Assembly (NCBI GenBank): GCA_030152225.1
Contig: JASLHL010000005.1
Span: 1-33,048, forward strand
Direction of reading: 5' to 3'
DNA: 33,048 nucleotides
Source of the DNA: Flavobacterium sp.
GTDB taxonomy: Bacteria > Bacteroidota > Bacteroidia > Flavobacteriales > Flavobacteriaceae
The position numbers were made by a program, and so were the translations under genes. Below, piece by piece: positions 27,334 to 33,048 of this stretch. The stretch's first letter is position 1. Each line of letters begins with the position of its first letter. The notes beneath the pieces are model-generated. The model was not told where the DNA came from. It did not search any database and saw nothing but the letters and a program-made list of their open reading frames with translations.

Positions 27334-27657
27334 CTAAAAAAGCAGTTCAGAAACGACAATTTCCGTGATGTATCGCTTCTTATTTTCTTTATCCTCATAG
27401 GAGCGATTGACTAATTTTCCTTCAATCGCGACCTCTTTACCTTTAACCACATACTTCTCGGCAATATTGGCTAATTTTCCCCATACCACAACATTGTGCC
27501 ATTGCACATGTTCGACTTTCTCCCCTTTATCGTTGAAATAAAATTCATTAATTGCAATAGAGAATGTAGCTCTTTTTTTTTCTGATCCAAAAACAATAAT
27601 TTCTGCATCTTGTCCTGCTCGTCCGATTAATTGAACGCGATTTCGTAATGAACTCAT
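27334..27657 (-). CDS. ssb: Short single-stranded DNA-binding protein (OB-fold)
   Basis: A 107-residue SSB-family protein binding single-stranded DNA in replication, repair or recombination. It starts LRNRVQLIGRAGQDAE and shows the SSB OB-fold pattern (WHNVVVWGKLANIAEKYVVKG, then VAIEGKLVNRSYEDKE). It stops right after the OB-fold at SELLF. The Gly/Pro-rich linker and acidic DDDIPF-like tip that recruit partner proteins are absent. Main SSBs of flavobacteria are longer, so this is probably a second, specialised copy, as is common in the family. It starts divergently from the GNAT-nitrilase gene, about 140 bases away. Confidence 0.92.
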   Translation of the reverse strand: MSSLRNRVQLIGRAGQDAEIIVFGSEKKRATFSIAINEFYFNDKGEKVEHVQWHNVVVWGKLANIAEKYVVKGKEVAIEGKLVNRSYEDKENKKRYITEIVVSELLF

Positions 27658-27797
27658 AATATACCTGCCTTTTAAATTAAAAATAAACTAGTGATGTTTT
27701 TAGCAAAAAATGCACCAAATACGAAGATCAACCGGCTTTTACCTTCTAAAATATTTACTTATTAGAAGTTTTATTTGTAATTTGCAATAAAAAATTC

Positions 27798-29333
27798 ATG
27801 GATACTACAATTAACAAGATTGAACTTCGCAATCTTCAATTGGATGACTATTTAGAGCTTAAAAATTCAATGCTAGAGTCCTATACGGGAATGGAAGATC
27901 CGTATTGGGATAAAAGTGAAATAGAAAACTTACTGAGTATTTTCCCTGAAGGACAATTAGTCGTTTTAGTTGACGACATTGTCGTAGGATCTGCACTTTC
28001 TATTATCATCGATGAAAAGAAAGCAATGTCCACGCATAATTATGATCAGATTACGGGTCACTCTTCCTTTAGTACGCACAATCCAGAAGGAAACGTCTTA
28101 TACGGAATTGACGTTTTTATTCACCCAAAATACAGAGGTTTGCGATTAGGTCGCCGTTTATACGATGCACGTAAAGAATTGTGTGAACAACTCAATCTAA
28201 AATCCATTGTATTTGCAGGGAGAATCCCCAAATACGCTAAATATGCCAGCGAACTTACGCCAAAGCAATACTTAGAAAAAGTAAGAGCCAAAGAGATTAA
28301 CGACCCTGTGATGTCTTTTCAAATGTCGAATGACTTCCACATGGTTCGCCTAATGCGCAACTATTTAGATGGAGATAAAGAATCCAAAGATTATGCTGTT
28401 TTACTGGAGTGGAACAATATCTACTATGAAAAAGATGTGCAGTTGATCAACACCAAAAAAAGTGTAGTACGCTTGGGGTTAATTCAATGGCAGATGCGTC
28501 CGTTCAACGATCTGGAAGAATTCTTTGATCAAGCGGAATTCTTCATCAATGCCGTGTCCGACTATGAAAGTGACTTCGCCATGTTTCCTGAGCTATTTAC
28601 CGCTCCTTTAATGGCCGCGTACAACCACTTATCAGAGGCTGACTCTATTCGTGAACTCGCTCGTTATACTACACCAATCCGCAAGCGATTCCAAGAATTT
28701 GCAATCTCTTACAACATCAATATTATTTCGGGTAGTATGCCCTATCTGATTGATGGGACGCTATACAATGTTGGGTTTCTATGTAAACGAGACGGTACAT
28801 ACGAAATGTATTCTAAAATACACATTACACCTAATGAAGTACACTACTGGGGGATGCAGGGAGGATCAGCCATTCGAACGTTTGATACCGACTGTGGAAA
28901 AATTGGAATTATTGTATGCTATGATGTGGAATTCCCAGAATTGCCTCGTTTATTAGCCGAAGAAGGCATGGAAATCCTATTTGTACCTTTTTTAACGGAT
29001 ACGCAAAATGGATATACACGTGTACGGAACTGTGCCGCTGCCCGTGCCATTGAAAACGAATGTTATGTCGCTATTGCCGGATGTGTTGGAAACTTACCAA
29101 AAGTAAACAACATGGATATTCAGTTTGCTCAAGCGGCAGTATTCACTCCTTCAGACTTTGCCTTCCCAACCAATGGGGTAAAAGCAGAAGCGACTCCCAA
29201 TACTGAAATGACCTTAATCGTCGATGTGAATTTAGACCTATTAAAAGAACTACACGAACATGGTAGCGTTCGTATCATGAAAGATCGACGCCTAGATTTA
29301 TACGATTTACAAAAAAGAAACCATTCCAAATAA
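27798..29333 (+). CDS. GNAT acetyltransferase-nitrilase fusion protein
   Basis: A 511-residue two-domain enzyme. Residues 1-205 are a GNAT acyltransferase domain with the acetyl-CoA-binding motif RGLRLGRRLY (113-122). Residues 222-505 are a carbon-nitrogen hydrolase with the nitrilase triad E265 (FPELFTAP), K340 (YSKIHITPNE) and C374 (IIVCYDVEFPE). The same fusion is known in many bacteria, for example Bacillus YhcX. The natural substrate is not established; the pairing suggests acylation and amide hydrolysis of the same amine or amide. The ATG at 27798 fits the GNAT N-terminus. Transcribed alone and followed by a strong terminator. Confidence 0.93.
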   Translation: MDTTINKIELRNLQLDDYLELKNSMLESYTGMEDPYWDKSEIENLLSIFPEGQLVVLVDDIVVGSALSIIIDEKKAMSTHNYDQITGHSSFSTHNPEGNVLYGIDVFIHPKYRGLRLGRRLYDARKELCEQLNLKSIVFAGRIPKYAKYASELTPKQYLEKVRAKEINDPVMSFQMSNDFHMVRLMRNYLDGDKESKDYAVLLEWNNIYYEKDVQLINTKKSVVRLGLIQWQMRPFNDLEEFFDQAEFFINAVSDYESDFAMFPELFTAPLMAAYNHLSEADSIRELARYTTPIRKRFQEFAISYNINIISGSMPYLIDGTLYNVGFLCKRDGTYEMYSKIHITPNEVHYWGMQGGSAIRTFDTDCGKIGIIVCYDVEFPELPRLLAEEGMEILFVPFLTDTQNGYTRVRNCAAARAIENECYVAIAGCVGNLPKVNNMDIQFAQAAVFTPSDFAFPTNGVKAEATPNTEMTLIVDVNLDLLKELHEHGSVRIMKDRRLDLYDLQKRNHSK

Positions 29334-29336
29334 AAG

Positions 29337-29370
29337 AAAAAAGCTTGAACTCCCATTCAAGCTTTTTTTT
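29337..29370 (+). terminator. Terminator of the GNAT-nitrilase gene
   Basis: A 13-bp stem (AAAAAAGCTTGAA against TTCAAGCTTTTTT) with loop CTCCCA and a run of eight T residues, starting 4 bases after the stop codon. Confidence 0.92.
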
Positions 29371-29442
29371 ATTGCTCAAATTGTCCTAATTATTAGCATA
29401 TTTCGGATTTTAAAACTGATAAAATAAAGAGATATTTGTTGG

Positions 29443-29562
29443 ACAGTTGACGGTTGACAGTTTACAGGCTGGGTGTGTAACAAACCGAAACGCAGTGATA
29501 TAAACCGTGCAAAGTGCAAAGTGCAAACAGCAAACAGCAAAGAGCAAAGAGCAACAAACAAA
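29443..29562. repeat. Heptad repeat array, mixed ACAGTTG and GTGCAAA units
   Basis: Left block (29443-29470): ACAGTTG, ACGGTTG, ACAGTTT, ACAGGCT. Right block (29507-29562): GTGCAAA three times, CAGCAAA twice, GAGCAAA, GAGCAAC, AAACAAA. Read on the minus strand the right block is TTTGCTC, TTTGCTG and TTTGCAC followed by GG and TTT, the same vocabulary as the array after mfd but inverted. The two blocks are separated by 36 bases of non-repeat sequence. Confidence 0.83.
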
Positions 29563-29719
29563 AAAACTGTTTTTCGGCTTTCGGCTTTTGGTTCATTCCA
29601 TCTAGTTGAAAAAGAAGATTCTCTTATGATGAAAAAATATCACAAAGAACAAACAACAAATCGAAGATTCATTGAACATCAAAATAAAATATAAACTAAG
29701 TGAGATAAAGAGCAAAAAA

Positions 29720-30589
29720 ATGAAAGACCAATCCACCCTAAACTATACTCGTATTGCCCAAGCGATTGAGTACATTCAGACCCATTTTAAACAACAACCG
29801 CGTTTAGAAGAAGTCGCTAGTGCCTTACATTTAAGTCCGGCGCATTTTCAGCGATTATTTACGGAATGGGCAGGTACAAGTCCGAAGAAGTTCTTGCAAT
29901 TTACCAGTATCGCTCATGCTAAATGGCTTTTAAAAGAAAAACAAGTTTCGCTCTTTGATGCTACTTTTGAAACAGGCTTATCGAGTACGAGTCGGCTACA
30001 CGATTTGTTTATTACCTTAGAAGGGATGACACCTGCTGAGTATCAAAATGGCGGTGAGCAACTCACCATCAATTACAGCTTCGCACCAAGTATTTTTGGT
30101 TCTCTATTCATTGCTTCTACATCCAAAGGGATTTGCCATCTTGTATTTACTGAAAACGAAGACGAGGCACTACAAAATTTACGAGCCAAGTTTCCAAAGG
30201 CAAAATTCCAAGCGGCAATGGACCTACAACAGGCCCAGGCCTTACAAATCTTTCAGCGCGACACCCCAGATTTAAATCAAATCAAATTACACCTAAAAGG
30301 CACGGAATTTCAGCTCAAAGTTTGGCAGAGTTTGCTCACCATTCCGATGGGTGCTTTAACTACCTATGGCGCCATTGCCACACAGATTGAAAACCCTAAA
30401 GCTTCACGAGCAGTTGGAACCGCCATTGGCAGCAATCCTGTTGCTTTTTTAATTCCCTGTCATCGCGTGATACAATCCTCAGGAGTACTCGGCAACTATA
30501 TGTGGGGAGCCACGCGTAAAAAAGTCATAATAGGATGGGAAGGCGCACAAGTGTACAACGAAATAGAACCAGAAAATGGACTTATTTAA
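29720..30589 (+). CDS. AraC-type regulator fused to O6-methylguanine-DNA methyltransferase (Ada-like)
   Basis: A 289-residue fusion. Residues 10-110 are an AraC-type helix-turn-helix pair (LEEVASALHLSPAHFQRLF). Residues 115-275 are a suicide alkyltransferase with acceptor C247 in LIPCHRV and the preceding helix containing NPKASRAVGTAIGSNP. It would move alkyl groups from O6-alkylguanine onto C247 and may also regulate genes. Full-length Ada also has an N-terminal four-cysteine zinc domain that repairs methylphosphotriesters and triggers activation; that domain is missing, and nothing upstream encodes it. The in-frame start at 29672 is not supported; the ATG at 29720 is. The gene overlaps the AlkB-like gene by 14 bases. 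Confidence 0.92.
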   Translation: MKDQSTLNYTRIAQAIEYIQTHFKQQPRLEEVASALHLSPAHFQRLFTEWAGTSPKKFLQFTSIAHAKWLLKEKQVSLFDATFETGLSSTSRLHDLFITLEGMTPAEYQNGGEQLTINYSFAPSIFGSLFIASTSKGICHLVFTENEDEALQNLRAKFPKAKFQAAMDLQQAQALQIFQRDTPDLNQIKLHLKGTEFQLKVWQSLLTIPMGALTTYGAIATQIENPKASRAVGTAIGSNPVAFLIPCHRVIQSSGVLGNYMWGATRKKVIIGWEGAQVYNEIEPENGLI

Positions 30590-31184
30590 TACACTGGATC
30601 CTACACAATACAATTTCCTCCCATATGATGGGACGGTGAATTGTTATGGCTATCTGCTACACACTGAAGAAGCTGCTTTTTACTTTGACCATTTACTACA
30701 CCACATCGAATGGAAAAATGACGAAGCGGTGATATTTGGCAAACGCGTAATTACCAAACGCAAAGTGGCTTGGTATGGATCCAAGCCTTTCCAATACACC
30801 TACTCCAATGTAACCAAACTCGCTTTACCTTGGACGCCAGAATTGCTTGCCTTAAAAGACCGCATTGAAAAAACAACGGGCGAAACCTATAATTCCTGCC
30901 TGTTAAATCTATATCATGATGGCAGTGAAGGGATGGCTTGGCACAGTGATGGTGAAAAAGATTTAAAGAAAAATGGCGCAATTGCTTCCTTGAGTTTAGG
31001 AGCTACGCGAAAATTCATGTTTAAGCACAAAACTACACAAGAAAAAGTAACTTTTATACTAGAAAGTGGACACTTATTGGTCATGAAAGACGAAACACAA
31101 ACGTTTTGGATTCATCGTTTACCCCCGACAAAAGTCGTTCACCATCCACGTATCAACCTGACATTTAGAACCATAGAGAAATAA
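30576..31184 (+). CDS. AlkB-family Fe(II)/2-oxoglutarate dioxygenase
   Basis: A 202-residue DNA/RNA dealkylase that oxidatively removes methyl groups such as those on N1-methyladenine and N3-methylcytosine. The iron ligands are H123 and D125 (WHSDGEK) and H180 (WIHRLP). R192 and R198 in RINLTFR bind 2-oxoglutarate. The segments YNSCLLNLYHDGSEGMAWH and SLSLGATRKF are typical of the ABH2/ABH3-like bacterial branch rather than E. coli AlkB itself. The ATG lies inside the end of the ada-like gene (14-base overlap), so translation is coupled and the two form an alkylation-repair operon. Terminates at a hairpin just after the stop. Confidence 0.93.
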   Translation: MDLFNTLDPTQYNFLPYDGTVNCYGYLLHTEEAAFYFDHLLHHIEWKNDEAVIFGKRVITKRKVAWYGSKPFQYTYSNVTKLALPWTPELLALKDRIEKTTGETYNSCLLNLYHDGSEGMAWHSDGEKDLKKNGAIASLSLGATRKFMFKHKTTQEKVTFILESGHLLVMKDETQTFWIHRLPPTKVVHHPRINLTFRTIEK

Positions 31185-31214
31185 AAAACAGCCCCCAACC
31201 TAGAGAGCTGTTTT
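31185..31214. terminator. Terminator between the AlkB-like and persulfide dioxygenase genes
   Basis: An 8-bp stem (AAAACAGC/GCTGTTTT) with a 14-base loop right after the AlkB-like stop. On the minus strand the stem is followed by a longer T-run, so it may mainly end the converging gene. A second AT-rich 8-bp hairpin (ATTATTCT/AGAATAAT) lies at 31241-31264. Confidence 0.65.
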
Positions 31215-31293
31215 AAACTAAAAACATAATAACTAACTCAATTATTCTCGCAAGTAAGAATAATCAAACCAATAAACAACTATAGGGTTATTG

Positions 31294-32712
31294 TTACAAC
31301 ATCGAAGTTGGACAAACAAAAGCTGTTTTATCCAAACTAGTACAAGGCGCTAGAGCTTGAAATCCCCCAACGACATCTACTACTTTTAAAAAGCCATTGG
31401 CACGTAATATTGAAGCGGCAATCATACTGCGATAGCCCCCTGCACAAAACACCACATGGGTTTTTTCTTTATCTAGTGTGCGTAATTTTTCTTCTAATAT
31501 ATTAAGCGAAATAAAGGCGGAATCCACTAAATGTTCCGATCGGTATTCATTTTCCTTTCGCACGTCTAACAGGGTTGCATGTTCACTTTCGATATAAGCA
31601 TCAAATTGATGCGCTTCTAAACGCGGAATCGTATGCAAGGGGCGATTTGCTTTTTTCCACGTTTCCACTCCACCTGCTAAAAAGCCAACGGTATGGTCGT
31701 AGCCTACACGAGATAAGCGAATCATACTTTCTTCTTCCTTACCTACTTCGGTAATCAAAAGAATGGGCTGTTGAATATCTTTAATCAACTCACCTACCCA
31801 AACGGCAAAGGGTCCACTTAAACCAATATTAATACTCTTTGGAATAAAACCTGTTGCAAAATCTTGAGGAGTGCGTGTATCAAGTACCAATACCTCTCCT
31901 GTATCCAACATTTTATCAAACATGGCTAAGGTTAACGGTTTATACGCGCGATCCAAAACCTCATCTAACTGCTCATATCCCCCTATGTTTAGCAAGACAT
32001 TTTTTGGAAAATATTGAGGAGGGGTAGCCAGCCCAGTAAGCAACTCCTCGACAAATTCATCTTCCGTCATATCAGCACGTAGTGCATAATTGGTCTTCTT
32101 CTGATTGCCCAATGTATCTGTTGTTTCCTTGCTCATATTTTTACCACATGCACTTCCAGCTCCGTGATTTGGGTACACGATTAAATGATCGGGTAGTGGC
32201 ATGATTTTGTGGCGTAGTGACTGATATAAATGCCTTGCTAATTTTTCTTGTGTTAATTCTGATTTGACAAGCTGCACCAAATCAGGACGTCCAACGTCGC
32301 CAATAAACAAGGTATCCCCAGTAATAATGGCTTGCGGTTCTCCTGCTTCGTCAAAGATCAAATAGGTGCAACTCTCCATAGTATGTCCTGGTGTATGCAA
32401 TACTTGAACTTTAACACCTCCTACGTAAAAGATTTGATTGTCCGTGGCGATAATAGCCTCATAACTCGGCGAAGCAGTAGGCCCAAATACAATCTTGGCA
32501 CCTGTTTTTTGCATTAAGTCCAAATGACCACTGACAAAGTCTGCGTGAAAATGAGTTTCAAAAACATAGTTAATCACAGCACCGTCTTTCGTTGCTCGAT
32601 CCAAATAAGGTTGTACATCGCGCAAAGGATCAAATATCGCTGCTTCTCCATTACTTGACAGATAATATGCGGCATGTGCAATACACCCGGTATAAATTTG
32701 TTCAATTTTCAT
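31294..32712 (-). CDS. Persulfide dioxygenase-rhodanese fusion, CstB-like
   Basis: A 472-residue sulfur-detoxification enzyme. Residues 1-220 are a metallo-beta-lactamase fold of the persulfide dioxygenase group. Mononuclear iron ligands are expected at H54 (THFHADFVSGH), H110 (TPGH) and D133 (ITGDTLF); the usual HxHxDH second-site His is replaced by Phe, as in iron-dependent members. Two rhodanese domains follow. The first (about 270-350) has no active-site Cys. The second (about 370-455) has C423 in VVFCAGGYRS. The same layout is known in Staphylococcus aureus CstB. It would oxidise persulfides such as glutathione- or bacillithiol-type ones to sulfite or thiosulfate. The ATG at 32712 is better than the TTG at 32718. 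Confidence 0.92.
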   Translation of the reverse strand: MKIEQIYTGCIAHAAYYLSSNGEAAIFDPLRDVQPYLDRATKDGAVINYVFETHFHADFVSGHLDLMQKTGAKIVFGPTASPSYEAIIATDNQIFYVGGVKVQVLHTPGHTMESCTYLIFDEAGEPQAIITGDTLFIGDVGRPDLVQLVKSELTQEKLARHLYQSLRHKIMPLPDHLIVYPNHGAGSACGKNMSKETTDTLGNQKKTNYALRADMTEDEFVEELLTGLATPPQYFPKNVLLNIGGYEQLDEVLDRAYKPLTLAMFDKMLDTGEVLVLDTRTPQDFATGFIPKSINIGLSGPFAVWVGELIKDIQQPILLITEVGKEEESMIRLSRVGYDHTVGFLAGGVETWKKANRPLHTIPRLEAHQFDAYIESEHATLLDVRKENEYRSEHLVDSAFISLNILEEKLRTLDKEKTHVVFCAGGYRSMIAASILRANGFLKVVDVVGGFQALAPCTSLDKTAFVCPTSML

Positions 32713-32762
32713 AATCAATCTTTTAAGTCAAGTAAAAGTAGCTCTTCTATACCGAGATAAAA

Positions 32763-32776
32763 ATGACAATTATCAT
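32763..32776. promoter_or_regulatory. Near-perfect 14-bp palindrome in the divergent region
   Basis: ATGACAATTATCAT is an inverted repeat with one mismatched pair. It lies 51 bases from the dioxygenase ATG and 99 bases from the acnA ATG, followed by the exact 8-bp palindrome CAGATCTG (32778-32785). It resembles Fur/PerR-like operators only in its AT-rich core. Function unproven. Confidence 0.4.
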
Positions 32777-32874
32777 ACAGATCTGCAATCTTTTATATTT
32801 ATTTTAAGAATTAAAGCAGACATCTGCCCGATGCAATCCATTATTTTTTTGTAAATTGGGAAAAACTAACAATT

Positions 32875-33048
32875 ATGAAGAATTACAAAATAGCTTCGCT
32901 TAAAAAGCTACAAGATGAGGGCAAAGACATTCATCGTTTGCCTTTTTCAATTCGTATTCTATTGGAGAACGTATTGCGAAATCACGACGGATTTGCCATT
33001 ACAGATGAGCATATCGATACGTTAGTCAATTGGCAACCTCAACCTACA
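32875..33048 (+). CDS. acnA: Aconitate hydratase, 5' end (cut by window edge)
   Basis: The first 58 codons of an aconitase of the AcnA/IRP1 type, the Fe-S enzyme converting citrate to isocitrate in the TCA cycle. The N-terminus MKNYKIASLKKL is followed by RLPFSIRILLENVLRNHDG, the conserved entry segment of this branch. The frame stays open to the last base. Divergent from the persulfide dioxygenase gene, with 162 bases between the start codons. The rest of the gene, with the three cluster cysteines, lies outside the window. Confidence 0.92.
   Translation, partial: MKNYKIASLKKLQDEGKDIHRLPFSIRILLENVLRNHDGFAITDEHIDTLVNWQPQPT

Larger units (their letters stand above)
29334..29719. other. Intergenic region between the GNAT-nitrilase and ada-like genes
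   Basis: About 386 bases. It holds a terminator (29337-29370), an AT-rich stretch (29371-29435), a heptad repeat array (29443-29562) and short tandem TTTCGGC copies (29571-29592). The last 125 bases before the ada-like ATG are A-rich, with no complete promoter that I can identify. Short open frames here run through the repeats and are not credible genes. Confidence 0.7.

Noticed and set aside
29473..29694. 73-residue open frame between the GNAT-nitrilase and ada-like genes
   Set aside because: Its codons come from the heptad repeat array, and it has no recognisable start signal.

Overview
The window looks like ordinary chromosomal (core) sequence from a low-GC member of the Bacteroidota, most likely family Flavobacteriaceae and possibly Myroides or a close relative. 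This rests on gene content (PafA-type alkaline phosphatase, short-chain-type threonine dehydrogenase, an ATP synthase epsilon subunit with only its N-terminal domain), on Bacteroidota promoters (TTG, about 19 bp, TAnnTTTG) and on almost no Shine-Dalgarno sequences. The genus is inference. I saw no phage, insertion sequence, CRISPR array or recognisable defence system.

Layout. 1-1791: 3' end of the ATP synthase operon (atpD cut by the window edge, atpC). 1835-2125: two identical tRNA-Asn genes on the minus strand, with a textbook promoter and a terminator. 2154-4117: aldehyde dehydrogenase and TRIC/UPF0126 membrane protein, one minus-strand unit. 4311-5587: a small membrane protein and L-threonine dehydrogenase. 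5784-9746: an unknown lipoprotein followed 3 nt later by mfd. 9884-14571: an M16 zinc protease and a PafA-like alkaline phosphatase, both exported, each with its own promoter signal. 14880-16216: a Crp/Fnr-type regulator and a HAD hydrolase. 16378-22648: a four-gene heavy-metal efflux operon (adaptor, RND pump, TolC-like channel, then a small outer-membrane barrel). 22850-24962: mgtC-like gene and mgtE (magnesium). 25185-27657: a two-component system behind a short SSB gene. 27798-29333: GNAT-nitrilase fusion. 29720-31184: alkylation-repair pair (AraC-methyltransferase fusion overlapping an AlkB-like dioxygenase). 31294-32712: persulfide-dioxygenase/rhodanese fusion, divergent from the 5' end of aconitase (32875 to the edge).

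How genes work together. The clearest functional units are metal efflux (adaptor, pump, channel, barrel), magnesium uptake and adaptation (MgtC plus MgtE), alkylation repair (O6-alkylguanine transfer plus oxidative dealkylation), and persulfide detoxification beside an Fe-S enzyme.

The most unusual signal is non-coding. Four intergenic sites (1792-1834, 9763-9850, 16222-16262, 29443-29562) carry degenerate arrays built on a 7-base step, with heptamers such as TTTGCAC, TTTGTTC, TTTACAG and ACTGTNA and often a GG between heptamer pairs. All lie downstream of genes and next to a terminator. I know of no name for this family.
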